From Lentzea aerocolonigenes (GTDB lineage Bacteria > Actinomycetota > Actinomycetes > Mycobacteriales > Pseudonocardiaceae), in the NCBI RefSeq assembly GCF_000974445.1, contig NZ_BBOJ01000005.1, positions 186,001-250,000 on the forward strand: DNA of 64,000 nt. Reading direction: 5' to 3'. Each line of letters begins with the position of its first letter. Within the stretch, counting starts at the first letter, position 1. The position numbers and the translations under genes are program-made. The notes beneath the pieces are model-generated. The model was not told the origin of the DNA. It ran no database searches and saw nothing but the letters and a program-made list of their open reading frames with translations. Of the stretch, positions 50,785 to 59,290 are shown in pieces.

Positions 50785-51423
50785 ATGTCGATTCGACTCG
50801 TGGTCGTGGACGGTCAGCCCCTCGCCCGGTTCGGGCTCACCCGGCTGCTCGAGGGCGAGACGGACATGGAGATCGTCGGCGAGGCCACCACGGCGGCCGA
50901 GGCGATCGCCCTGATCTCCACCACCAAGCCGGACGTGGTGACCGTCGACGTGACACTTCCCGACGGCAACGGGCTGACGCTCGCCAGTGAGCTGCGGGAC
51001 CGCTGGCAGTCGCTCGGCATCGTCGTGCTCACCTCCAACGGCGAGGACGATGTGTTGTTCCGCGCGATGGAGACCGGTGTGTCGGCGTTCGTGCCGAAGA
51101 CTTCGACCCTGGTGGAGATCGTCGGCGCGATCAGGCACGCCGCCGTCGCCGCTTCGTCCTTCACCGCCACCGGCCTGGCCGACGCGTTCACCCGGCTGCG
51201 GGAGTCGCGTGCGCGTTCCCCGTTGAGCCCGCGTGAGGGCGAGGTGCTGCGCCTGTTGCAGGACGGACTGTCCGTGCCGGGTGTGGCCCGAGCGCTGCAC
51301 ATGAGCACGTCGACGGCCAAGACCTACGTGGCGCGGCTCTACGAGAAGCTCGGCGCTTCCAGCCGCTCGCAGGCGTTGATGACGGCACTGGACCGCGGAC
51401 TGATCGGCCTGCGCAGCGCCTGA
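50785..51423 (+). CDS. LuxR/NarL-type response regulator
   Basis: 212 residues from the ATG at 50785, with AGAGGA four bases upstream. Receiver (about 1-120): VVDGQP (one acidic residue of the usual pair), phospho-acceptor Asp in VVTVDVTLPDG, Thr in VLTSNG and Lys in FVPKTST, so it is probably phosphorylatable. LuxR HTH (about 145-205; LSPREGEVLRLLQDGLSVPGVA and TAKTYVARLYEKLG). Unlike the cassette regulators it keeps its Asp. A better ribosome site (GGAGG at 50746) precedes a GTG at 50759 in another frame with no protein support. First gene of the signalling operon. Confidence 0.93.
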   Translation: MSIRLVVVDGQPLARFGLTRLLEGETDMEIVGEATTAAEAIALISTTKPDVVTVDVTLPDGNGLTLASELRDRWQSLGIVVLTSNGEDDVLFRAMETGVSAFVPKTSTLVEIVGAIRHAAVAASSFTATGLADAFTRLRESRARSPLSPREGEVLRLLQDGLSVPGVARALHMSTSTAKTYVARLYEKLGASSRSQALMTALDRGLIGLRSA

Positions 51424-51539
51424 CCACAGTGGACGGTCCCCAGTTTGCGGTATTCGACGGCCTCTCGCCACGAACCCTGTGTCAGCATCGGGTTCCCGGG
51501 CTGGTCCGGTAGGCGTGAGCAGAGCGACCGGAGGTGTCC

Positions 51540-51890
51540 GTGGTCTCCAAGGTGCTGGTGATCGAGGACGATCAGGACATCCTCGGTCTGCTCGCGCGCC
51601 ACCTCCGGGACATGGGGCACGAGGTCGTGCTGGCACAGACAGGCGAGCGAGGACTCGACCTGGCGCGCGCCGATCCACCGGACGTGGTGGTCGTCGACAT
51701 CGTGCTGCCCGGCAAGGACGGCCGGTGGGTGATCCGCGAACTGCGGGCCGACCCCCGAACCCGGCATTGCCAGGTCGTCGTCACGTCGATGCTCGACCCC
51801 GCCGACATCCGCGTCGACGACGTCGACGGAATGCTGCTCAAGCCGTTCGACCGCGCCGCCGTGTGGGCGGCGCTTGGGAGGGTGTCATGA
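51540..51890 (+). CDS. Stand-alone receiver-domain protein (CheY-like)
   Basis: 116 residues from the GTG at 51540, with GGAGG five bases upstream. Complete receiver: VIEDDQD, phospho-acceptor Asp in VVVVDIVLPGKDG, VVTSML and Lys in LLKPFD. No output domain, so it relays phosphate or binds a partner such as the HEAT protein, glycosyltransferase or a kinase of the same operon. Coupled to the next receiver by ATGA. Confidence 0.9.
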   Translation: MVSKVLVIEDDQDILGLLARHLRDMGHEVVLAQTGERGLDLARADPPDVVVVDIVLPGKDGRWVIRELRADPRTRHCQVVVTSMLDPADIRVDDVDGMLLKPFDRAAVWAALGRVS

Positions 51891-52261
51891 CCGCCGTGGT
51901 CATCGCGGAGGACGACGCCGACATTCGCGATCTACTGGTGTTCAAGCTGATGCAGGACGGGTTCGACGTCAGGGCCGTCGGGGACGGGCCGGCGGCGCTG
52001 GACGCCGTCGCGACGGAGCGCCCGGACCTCGTCATCCTCGACGTGATGATGCCCGGCATGTCCGGCCTCGACGTCTGCCAGAGACTGCGGTCCGAGCAGG
52101 CGACGAAGAACTTGCCGGTGATTCTGCTGACCGCTCGTGCCCAGGAGGCCGACGTCGAGTCCGGCTTCGGGGTGGGTGCGGACGACTACGTGACCAAGCC
52201 GTTCAGTCCCCGCGAACTGCTCAGCAGGGTGCACGCCGTGCTGGCCAGGGTCGGCCAGTGA
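51887..52261 (+). CDS. Second stand-alone receiver-domain protein
   Basis: 124 residues from the ATG at 51887 (ATGA overlap). Receiver with IAEDDADIRDL, phospho-acceptor Asp in LVILDVMMPGMSG, LLTARAQ and Lys in VTKPFSPREL; the PF-S-P-R-E-L end is typical of OmpR-type receivers that have lost the DNA-binding half. Coupled to the HEAT gene by GTGA. Two consecutive single receivers and two kinases suggest a branched phosphorelay. Confidence 0.92.
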   Translation: MTAVVIAEDDADIRDLLVFKLMQDGFDVRAVGDGPAALDAVATERPDLVILDVMMPGMSGLDVCQRLRSEQATKNLPVILLTARAQEADVESGFGVGADDYVTKPFSPRELLSRVHAVLARVGQ

Positions 52262-53337
52262 ATTCGATGGGCTCCGCCATCATGCTGGCGGGCGCGGTGT
52301 CGACCGTGGTGCTGGGGGTGCTCATCACAGCACACCACCTGACGTCGGCGCGCCGCCGTAGTCGCCGTGAGCGGGAGGCACAGCGGTTGCGGCCGCTGGT
52401 CTTCCGGCTGCTCGGCGATCCGGGGCTGCTGCCGGAGCTCGTCGCGCTGGACCGCCGGGCGTGGGCCGCGGTGGAGCCGACCGTGATCTCCTTGCTGGGC
52501 AACCTCAGTGGCGCGGTGCGTGAGCCGTTGGTCGACCTGCTCACGCACCGAGGGGTCCTCGACTCGGCGCGTCGTGGCCTGCGGGCCAGACGAGCGCGCG
52601 CGCGGGTCGAGGCCGTCCACGTGGTGGGGTTGTTGCGCAGCAAAGAGGATCTGCCGCGGGTGGTGTCACTGATGGCGGACCCTCGTCCAGAGGTCCGGGT
52701 GGCAGCCGCCAGGGCATTGGGCGGCCTTGCGGATGCGCGGGGTGCCCGGCCGCTGCTCGGTGGCCTCAGTTGCTCCCGGCCGGTGCCTGCGCACGTCGTG
52801 GCGCACTCGCTGCTGGCGCTGGGCCCCACGGCGAATCCGGTGATCATGGACGCGCTGCGTCATCCACACGCGACGGTCCGTGCAGTGGCGGCGGAAGTGC
52901 TGGGATTCGGAGGCGTGGTGGCGGCGTTCCCCTTGCTCGTCCGCCTCCTGCGCGAGGACGCCGAGCTGCCGGTCCGGCTGGCCGCCGTGCGCGCGCTCGC
53001 CCGGACGGGGACACCGGCCACAGCCGCGGTGCTGATCGGGTTCGTCGGCAGGGGAAGTCCCTCCGAGCTGCGGATCGCGGCCGCGGAGGCACTCGGCGCA
53101 CTCGGCGACCCGGCTGCCGCGGACACCCTGGGTTTCCTCCTCGCCGAGGAGCCGCATCGGTTGGCGCACAACGCGTCCCGTTCCCTGCTGCGGCTTGGCG
53201 ACCACGGTCGCGACATCCTCTCGCGCGTGGCGGGCGGAAGTCTCGGCCCAGCCGCCGCCGTGCACGCCATCGAGGCGCTGGCGTGGAACCAGATCACCCA
53301 CGAGCGCCTGGCCGCGGCGGCTCGAGGTCACACGTGA
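52258..53337 (+). CDS. Membrane-anchored HEAT-repeat protein
   Basis: 359 residues from the GTG at 52258 (GTGA overlap). One N-terminal helix (about 5-26), then a basic stretch (SARRRSRREREAQR), then HEAT-like helical repeats: RARVEAVHVVGLLRSKEDLPRVV, DPRPEVRVAAARALGGLADARG, HATVRAVAAEVLGFGG, ELPVRLAAVRALARTG, SELRIAAAEALGALGDPAAAD. HEAT scaffolds hold protein partners; here the likely partners are the receivers or the glycosyltransferase. It is probably anchored in the membrane with the repeats in the cytoplasm. Confidence 0.88.
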   Translation: MNSMGSAIMLAGAVSTVVLGVLITAHHLTSARRRSRREREAQRLRPLVFRLLGDPGLLPELVALDRRAWAAVEPTVISLLGNLSGAVREPLVDLLTHRGVLDSARRGLRARRARARVEAVHVVGLLRSKEDLPRVVSLMADPRPEVRVAAARALGGLADARGARPLLGGLSCSRPVPAHVVAHSLLALGPTANPVIMDALRHPHATVRAVAAEVLGFGGVVAAFPLLVRLLREDAELPVRLAAVRALARTGTPATAAVLIGFVGRGSPSELRIAAAEALGALGDPAAADTLGFLLAEEPHRLAHNASRSLLRLGDHGRDILSRVAGGSLGPAAAVHAIEALAWNQITHERLAAAARGHT

Positions 53338-53375
53338 CGACCCCTTCCGCCGGCACACCCACGGGGGCGGCGTGA
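53334..53375 (+). CDS. Possible 13-codon coupling peptide between HEAT and GT2 genes
   Basis: GTG at 53334 overlaps the HEAT stop (GTGA), and the TGA at 53373 overlaps the GT2 start GTG at 53372 (GTGA). The frame encodes 13 residues (VTTPSAGTPTGAA). It may serve only to carry ribosomes from one gene to the next. A peptide role is unlikely. Evidence is the double overlap alone. Confidence 0.35.
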   Translation: MTTPSAGTPTGAA

Positions 53376-54808
53376 TCCTGAACGCCGTCGAGGTGGCCGG
53401 CCTCGCGGCGGCGTGCTACTTCCTGCTGATCAACTGCAGCTACCTCGTGTTCCTGTCGATCGCGGCGGTGGAGTTCACGCGGGAGGGCAGGCGCACACCG
53501 TTCCTGGCGGTGGACGAGTTGTACGCGGGTCCGCTGACCAACGCCGTGTCGGTGCTCATGCCCGCGTACAACGAGGAGGCGGGCATCGTCGAGGCGGTGC
53601 GGGCCATGCTCGCCCTGCGCTATCCCGTGTTCGAGGTCGTGGTCATCGACGACGGGTCCACGGACGAGACGTTCGCTCAGCTCGAAGCCGAGTTCCAGCT
53701 CGTGAGTCTGCCCGCTGTCGTGTCCGACGAGCTACCGCGGCGGGGTGTCGTGCGTTCGGTGCACGTTCCCGCAGTCCGTGCGATCCCGCTCGTGGTGGTG
53801 CGTCAGGAGAACGGGGGGAAGACCCGTGCGCTGAACACCGGGCTGTGCCTCGCCCGGCATCCGCTGGTGTGCATGGTCGACGCGGATTCCATTTTGGACC
53901 CGGACGCGTTGATGAGCGTGGCCAGGCCGTTCCTCGACGACCCGTTCCGGGTCGTCGCCGCCGGTGGTGCCGTCCGCGTCGCCAACGGGTGCCGGGTGGT
54001 GGCCGGCCGGCTGGTCGACGTGCGGATGCCGAGGCGGCTGCTGCCCGCGATCCAGGCCGTGGAGTACCTGAGGGTCTTCCTGCTCGGCCGCACCGCGTGG
54101 TCGCGTTTCAACGGCCTGCTGGTGATCTCCGGAGCGTTCGGGCTGTTCCGCCGTGATGTCGTGGTGGCGGTGGGCGGGCTCGACCCGGACTGCATGAGCG
54201 AGGACGCGGAGCTGGTGGTCCGGATCCACCGGAAGATGCGGGACGAGGGCCAGGACTACCGGATCGTGTTCGTGGCCGAACCGGTGTCGTGGACGGAGGT
54301 GCCGGACACCGCGCTGGTCCTCGGCCGCCAGCGCAAGCGGTGGAACCGCGGCCTCGCCGAGATCCTGCTGAAGCACCGGCGGATGATCGGCAACCCGAAG
54401 TACGGCGTCGTGGGGCTGTTCACGTTGCCGTACCACATGCTGTTCGAGCTGATCACCCCGCTCGTCGAGTTCGTGGCGGCGCTCGTGCTGGTGTTGGGCC
54501 TCACGACGGGCGCGATCACTCTGTCGTTCGCGGTATCCCTTTCGGCGGCGGCCTACGGCTTCGCGTTCCTGATCTCCGTCTTCGCGCTCACCGTCGAGGA
54601 GTACTCGTTCCGCCGGTACCACCGGTGGGCGGACCTCGGGCTGGCTCTCCTCGCGGCGCTCGCGGAGAACGTCGGCTACCGGCAGCGGACCGCACGCTGG
54701 CGGATGTGGGGCGTGTGGGCCGCGCTGCGCCGGTCCGAACGCTTGTGGGGAGTCATGCCCCGGCGAGGATTCGATGTTCCGACACCCCGAGGGGGCAGAC
54801 GGCCATGA
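53372..54808 (+). CDS. Processive family 2 glycosyltransferase (NodC/HAS/PgaC-like)
   Basis: 478 residues from the GTG at 53372. One N-terminal helix (about 5-27). The GT2 domain has SVLMPAYNEEAG, VVVIDDGSTDET (donor-binding Asp), MVDADSILDPDAL (D-x-D region), SEDAELVVRIH (catalytic Asp) and QRKRWNRG (Q-x-x-R-W). Three or more C-terminal helices form a channel. This is the architecture of membrane synthases that both polymerise and extrude a polysaccharide such as poly-GlcNAc, chitin-type oligomers or hyaluronan. The product here is unknown. It lies between the HEAT scaffold and two kinases, so its activity or expression is likely signal-controlled. ATGA overlap with the first kinase. Confidence 0.92.
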   Translation: MILNAVEVAGLAAACYFLLINCSYLVFLSIAAVEFTREGRRTPFLAVDELYAGPLTNAVSVLMPAYNEEAGIVEAVRAMLALRYPVFEVVVIDDGSTDETFAQLEAEFQLVSLPAVVSDELPRRGVVRSVHVPAVRAIPLVVVRQENGGKTRALNTGLCLARHPLVCMVDADSILDPDALMSVARPFLDDPFRVVAAGGAVRVANGCRVVAGRLVDVRMPRRLLPAIQAVEYLRVFLLGRTAWSRFNGLLVISGAFGLFRRDVVVAVGGLDPDCMSEDAELVVRIHRKMRDEGQDYRIVFVAEPVSWTEVPDTALVLGRQRKRWNRGLAEILLKHRRMIGNPKYGVVGLFTLPYHMLFELITPLVEFVAALVLVLGLTTGAITLSFAVSLSAAAYGFAFLISVFALTVEEYSFRRYHRWADLGLALLAALAENVGYRQRTARWRMWGVWAALRRSERLWGVMPRRGFDVPTPRGGRRP

Positions 54809-56826
54809 GCTCAGGACAGTCCTTCCGGCGCTTGCTCGTCCTCACGTTCGGGCCGCTCGTGGCCGTCGTCCTGATCCTGCTGGCGCTCGGCGTGGGAGCG
54901 GTCTCGGCGGCCACGAGCTCCGTGGAGGAGCTGACGTCCCGCGTTCAACCGATGCAGAAGCTGAACTCCGAGCTGCGCGGGATCATGCTGGACAGCTCCC
55001 GCGGCCTGCGCGGGTACACCTACAACAGCGACGCGGCCTTCCGCGATGCCTACGACCGAGGTCGCCAGAGCTACGCCAGAGTCAGGGACGAGCTACTTCA
55101 GCTGTCCGTGCCGGCCGAGCGACAGACGGCACTCAAGATGACCGAGTTGGCGGACCGGTGGTTCTCCGTGACGGCCGCTGTCCGAGAGGCTCAGCCGGCA
55201 TCGGCGGACACGCCGGCGCGGCTCGCGGCCGGCGCGGTGATCATGGACGAGGTCCTGGAGACCAGTGCCCGGCTTGCCGAGGCACTCGACACCACCAGCG
55301 CCTCGTTGAGGCAGAGCAGTGTCGAGACCCGGCGCCAGGTGATGCTCGCCCTGATCGGTTGTGGAATCGTTGCCATCCTGCTGGCGGGCGGCTCGGCGAT
55401 CGCCACCGGGCAGCGGCTCGGCACGTCGATCACCGCGCTGCAGGACACGGTGAAGAGGTGGGCCGAGGGTGACGCGAAGGCTCGCATCCCCGTGCAGGGC
55501 ATCGCGGAGCTCCAGGACGTCGCCCGGTCGATCAACACGCTGGTCGACGAGGCCGCCAAGCTGCACGAGGTGGAGCTGGAACGGCAGCGCCACCGCGAGA
55601 TCGCGGCCGGCATCGGCCTGAGGATCAGAGAGCATCTGGACGTCGACGCGGTCGTCGAGCTGGCGACCGCGGAGATGGGGAAGCACTTCGACGCCGAGCG
55701 GGTGTGCGTCTGGCTGACCGAGGGCGCGCCCGAGGACACCTGCGCCGACCTCGTCACGCCGGAATGGCACCGGCCTGAGCTCGCTCCGCTCGGATCGTCG
55801 CTGACCTCGGAGGAGCGCATGTTGCCGGTGGCGCCGCTGCGCCGGCTGTACGCGAGCCGCCGCTGCATCGAGGTGGAGAACGCCGGGGAGGCCGCCAGAT
55901 TGGGGCTGCCCGCCGCACTGCGAGACCGCGCGGTGCTGGTCCTGCCGTTCGGGCGAGGGGAGAGCGTGCTCGGAGCACTGGTCCTCGCTCGCCCCGGCGC
56001 CGGCTGGCGGACCGTCGAGATGGACGCCCTCGAGCACGTCGCGGCCGATCTCGGCCGCGGCGTCGACCAGGCCAGGCTCTACCAGGAACAGCAGTTGCTC
56101 GTCCGGGAGCTGCGCGCGCTGGACCGGAGCAAGACCGAGTTCGTGTCGAACGTCTCCCACGAACTGCGCACACCGATGACCAGCATCGCCGGATACGTGG
56201 AGCTGCTGCGAGACGGAGACGTTGGCACGATCAACGACAATCAGCGGAAGATGCTGGACATCGTCCACCGCAACATGACCCGGCTCCGGGGACTGATCGA
56301 GGAGCTGCTGCTGCTCGCCAAGCTCGAGTCGGACGCCGTCACCATCGAGGAAAAGCCTGTCGACGTCGGCGAGCTCGTCGACGGTGTCGTCGAGGCGCTG
56401 CGACCTGCCGCGGACGTGGGTGGGGTTCGCCTGGATCGCGAGAACGTCGGAGAACCGGTGGTGTGCGGCGACGCGGCGCAGCTCGACCGCGTGCTGACCA
56501 ACCTGCTGTCGAACGCGGTCAAGTTCACGCCGGCCGGAGGTGACGTGCGGGTGACCTCCCGCCGGTGTGGCGACGGCTGGGTCGAGGTGAAGGTCAGCGA
56601 CACCGGCATGGGTGTTCCGGAGGCAGAGCAGCACGCCATGTTCACCCGGTTCTTCCGGGCGACCAACGCGACGGAGCAGGCGATTCCCGGTTCCGGCCTG
56701 GGGCTCGCGATCGTGCGGCAGATCGTGCGCAGGCATGGTGGGCAGGTCTCGCTCACCTCCACCGAGGGCGCGGGCACGACGGTGACCGTGGTCCTGCCAG
56801 AGGACCGGACGGGAGAAACGCCGTGA
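54805..56826 (+). CDS. Membrane histidine kinase (CHASE3-like, HAMP, GAF)
   Basis: 673 residues from the ATG at 54805 (ATGA overlap). Helix 1 (12-36), an extracellular all-helical sensor (about 37-178, CHASE3/four-helix type), helix 2 (about 180-202), HAMP (about 203-258), GAF (about 275-425), HisKA with His452 in NVSHELRTP, and HATPase_c (about 550-668; LLSNAVKFTP, DTGMGVP, GSGLGLAIV). A hybrid or phosphotransfer domain is absent, so phosphate must go to separate receivers such as the two upstream. Coupled to the second kinase by GTGA. The stimulus is unknown. Confidence 0.95.
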   Translation: MSSGQSFRRLLVLTFGPLVAVVLILLALGVGAVSAATSSVEELTSRVQPMQKLNSELRGIMLDSSRGLRGYTYNSDAAFRDAYDRGRQSYARVRDELLQLSVPAERQTALKMTELADRWFSVTAAVREAQPASADTPARLAAGAVIMDEVLETSARLAEALDTTSASLRQSSVETRRQVMLALIGCGIVAILLAGGSAIATGQRLGTSITALQDTVKRWAEGDAKARIPVQGIAELQDVARSINTLVDEAAKLHEVELERQRHREIAAGIGLRIREHLDVDAVVELATAEMGKHFDAERVCVWLTEGAPEDTCADLVTPEWHRPELAPLGSSLTSEERMLPVAPLRRLYASRRCIEVENAGEAARLGLPAALRDRAVLVLPFGRGESVLGALVLARPGAGWRTVEMDALEHVAADLGRGVDQARLYQEQQLLVRELRALDRSKTEFVSNVSHELRTPMTSIAGYVELLRDGDVGTINDNQRKMLDIVHRNMTRLRGLIEELLLLAKLESDAVTIEEKPVDVGELVDGVVEALRPAADVGGVRLDRENVGEPVVCGDAAQLDRVLTNLLSNAVKFTPAGGDVRVTSRRCGDGWVEVKVSDTGMGVPEAEQHAMFTRFFRATNATEQAIPGSGLGLAIVRQIVRRHGGQVSLTSTEGAGTTVTVVLPEDRTGETP

Positions 56827-58901
56827 ACAGGACGTCGACGACTTGGCCGCAAGCGATGACGGAGCGGCGGGAGTTCAGCCCGTCGGTGCTGATCGCCGCC
56901 ACGCTCGGCCGGGCCCCGATCGCGGGAGTCGCGCTGCTCGAAGGGGACGAGCTGGAGCTGCACGAGGTGCGGGGCATGCCCCACGGCCAGGACGAGTTGC
57001 TGCCGTTGTGCAGGCAGACCGTGGAAGCGGACGACCTGGTCTTGTTTTCACAGCCACGACGGTCGGCGGGCAGGGCCGTCCACTTCTTCGCCGGTGTGCC
57101 CGTGCGCGGTGACGACCGGCGGCCGGTCGGCGTGCTGTTCATCGCCGCCCGCGAGGTCCGGAACCTCGGCCACGATGCGCTGGAGGCGTTGCTGGCATTG
57201 GGTCGTCAGCTCGAACGTCAGCTCGACGCCGACCGGGCAGTGCGCGCGGTGGAGGCGCGCAGCCGGATGGTGTCGATGGCACACCGGGCGTCCGACCTCA
57301 CCGAGGTGCTCCGGTTCTGCCTGGACGAGGTGTGCGTTCACTCCGGGTGGCCGGTCGGCCACGTGTGCGTTCCCGCCGACGACGGAACCGGCGAACTGGT
57401 GTCGGCGAAGTTGTGGCACGGTGCGGACGACGGCGGTCCCGCACGGTTGCGGGAGATCCTGTGGGACACCAGGGTGTCGCCTGGCGTCGGCCTGTGCGGT
57501 GAAGCCGCGGACAGCCTCCGTCCCAAGTGGATGGCCGACCTCGACTTGCCCGAGCTCGGTGTGGGCAGCGGGTTCGCGTTCCCCGTGCACTGCGAGAGCG
57601 GCGTGGTCGCGGTGCTGGAGTTCTACGATCCCGGCGTCCGCCGTCCCAGCCCGCTGGTGCTCGACCTGGTCACCGAGCTCGGGCGAGAGGTGGGTCTGGC
57701 AGTCGCACGGATGTCCGACCGGGCGGAGCTGGTGCGCAGCCAGACGACGTTGCGGGAGACCGTGCGCCGGCTGCGGACGATCATCGGTACTGCGCACGAC
57801 GCGTTCATCGCGCTCGACGAGGATGGTTGCGTCACCGAGTGGAACGCGGCGGCCGAGCGGATGTTCGGCTGGCCGCACGCCGACATCATCGGGAGGCTCC
57901 TCGCGGACACCGTTGTGCCGGAACGGTTTCGTGCCGACCACGTGGCTGGGATCGCGCGTCTCAAGGCCACCGGCGAAGGGTCGGTGCTCGGCAGGCAGAT
58001 CGAGCTCGCCGGTCTGCGCCGCGACGGACAGGAGTTCCCGATCGAGCTGTACGTCTGGCAACCGCAGCCGTCCGGTCCCTACCGCTTCAACGCCTTCGTC
58101 AGGGACGTCAGCGAGCGCAAGGAAGCCGAACGCGCCCTGCGTGACGCGTACTCCCGGGAGCAGGAGGTGGTCGAGGAGCTGCGCGGACTCGATCGGATCA
58201 AGACCGACTTCATCGCCAACGTGTCCCACGAGCTGCGCACGCCCCTGACCAGCATCTCGGGATACCTGGAGCTGCTGGTGGACGGGGTCGCCGGAGACCT
58301 GACCGACGACCAGCAGGAGATGACGTCGATCATCCAGCGCAACACCGGACGGTTGTTGCGGCTGGTCGAGGACATCCTGACCGTCGGCAAGATCGACTCG
58401 GGTCAGTTCCAGCCCGCCGTCGAAGCGACGGAGCTCGGTGCTCTCGTGGAAGCCGCTGCGAAAAGCGTCGAACCGGCCGCGATCAGGAAGGCGATCACCC
58501 TGGTTCGCCAGCTGGGAGCCGAACCGATCGTGGTGCGGGCCGACCCGAACCAGCTCGACCGGGCGCTGATGAACGTGCTGAGCAACGCGGTCAAGTTCAC
58601 CCCGGCGGCAGGCTCGGTGGTGATCCGCGTGCGGCGCGTCGGCAACGAGGTGCGGATCACCGTAGCGGACACGGGGATCGGTATCGCGCAGGACGAGCTG
58701 CCCAAGTTGTTCACCCGGTTCTTCCGGTCGTCGCTCGCGATCGAGCACGAGATCCAGGGCACCGGCCTGGGGCTCGCCATCGTCAAGCACATCGTGGAGA
58801 GGCACGGCGGCGACATCTCGGTGGCCTCCCGGCCAGGCGAGGGAACGATGGTGGCCATCGTCCTGCCGATCGATCCGGACGTGGTGTCGGCGCAACCGTA
58901 G
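56823..58901 (+). CDS. Soluble histidine kinase with GAF-GAF-PAS sensor
   Basis: 692 residues from the GTG at 56823 (GTGA overlap). No membrane helix. GAF-like (about 20-135), GAF (about 160-300), PAS (about 315-435; LDEDGCVTEWNAAAERMFGW), HisKA with His469 in NVSHELRTP, HATPase_c (about 570-685; LSNAVKFTP, DTGIGI, GTGLGLAIV). A cytoplasmic sensor, perhaps for redox, ligand or c-di-GMP-related signals; none is proven. Its kinase core closely resembles that of the preceding gene, so one arose from the other or both descend from one family. The stop lies inside the 50-bp conserved element. Confidence 0.95.
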   Translation: MNRTSTTWPQAMTERREFSPSVLIAATLGRAPIAGVALLEGDELELHEVRGMPHGQDELLPLCRQTVEADDLVLFSQPRRSAGRAVHFFAGVPVRGDDRRPVGVLFIAAREVRNLGHDALEALLALGRQLERQLDADRAVRAVEARSRMVSMAHRASDLTEVLRFCLDEVCVHSGWPVGHVCVPADDGTGELVSAKLWHGADDGGPARLREILWDTRVSPGVGLCGEAADSLRPKWMADLDLPELGVGSGFAFPVHCESGVVAVLEFYDPGVRRPSPLVLDLVTELGREVGLAVARMSDRAELVRSQTTLRETVRRLRTIIGTAHDAFIALDEDGCVTEWNAAAERMFGWPHADIIGRLLADTVVPERFRADHVAGIARLKATGEGSVLGRQIELAGLRRDGQEFPIELYVWQPQPSGPYRFNAFVRDVSERKEAERALRDAYSREQEVVEELRGLDRIKTDFIANVSHELRTPLTSISGYLELLVDGVAGDLTDDQQEMTSIIQRNTGRLLRLVEDILTVGKIDSGQFQPAVEATELGALVEAAAKSVEPAAIRKAITLVRQLGAEPIVVRADPNQLDRALMNVLSNAVKFTPAAGSVVIRVRRVGNEVRITVADTGIGIAQDELPKLFTRFFRSSLAIEHEIQGTGLGLAIVKHIVERHGGDISVASRPGEGTMVAIVLPIDPDVVSAQP

Positions 58902-58938
58902 GGCAACCGAACATGACCGGGTCGCGCTACTGGGGGCT
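58889..58938 (+). promoter_or_regulatory. 50-bp conserved element, copy B, overlapping the kinase stop
   Basis: This matches the minus-strand element at 2096-2145 at 49 of 50 positions; the single difference is at 58902. CAACCG lies at 58893-58898 and 58904-58909. The first 13 bases are the end of the kinase gene. It faces the 389-base gap before the sigma gene, which lies on the other strand. It may be a regulator site, the promoter of an unrecognised RNA or gene in the gap, or the end of a small mobile or duplicated segment. Confidence 0.65.
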
Positions 58939-59290
58939 AGGTTGCGACACGGCGTCACGCCACCCGGAAAAATCATCAAATCGTATTAGGAGATTTCCTC
59001 TAAAACGCGCGTAATGAGAGGAGCTACGGCTGGGTCGGTGCTGCGCGCTCGGCGGCAGGCGGAGCGTTGGCAAGGCTCTGTCGGCGACTCCTGGCTGTGC
59101 CTGAAGCTGACGAGGTGCCGGCTCGGCAACGTTGACGCTCACCTCGACCACGTTCAGCTGCGAAAGCGCCCCGCATCGGCTCCCGGGCCACATCCCTGGA
59201 CCAGGCACCTGGTCCTCGGCCGCGGGTTCGTCGAAACTCGTCGAAGCGCCGGATGGCGACATCGACGCGGCGTGACGATCACGCGGCGGC
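58939..59290. other. Gap between kinase operon and sigma gene, no supported gene
   Basis: This stretch follows element B and ends at the sigma stop. A plus-strand frame from 59014 and a minus-strand frame from 59595 lack convincing ribosome sites. The sequence at 58970-59010 is AT-rich for this genome (CGTATTAGGAG onward). A small RNA downstream of element B is possible but untested. Confidence 0.4.

Noticed and set aside
50723..50914. GTG start at 50759 with a good GGAGG upstream, in a different frame from the LuxR regulator
   Set aside because: The frame is short and runs into the regulator, which has its own ATG and AGAGGA site.
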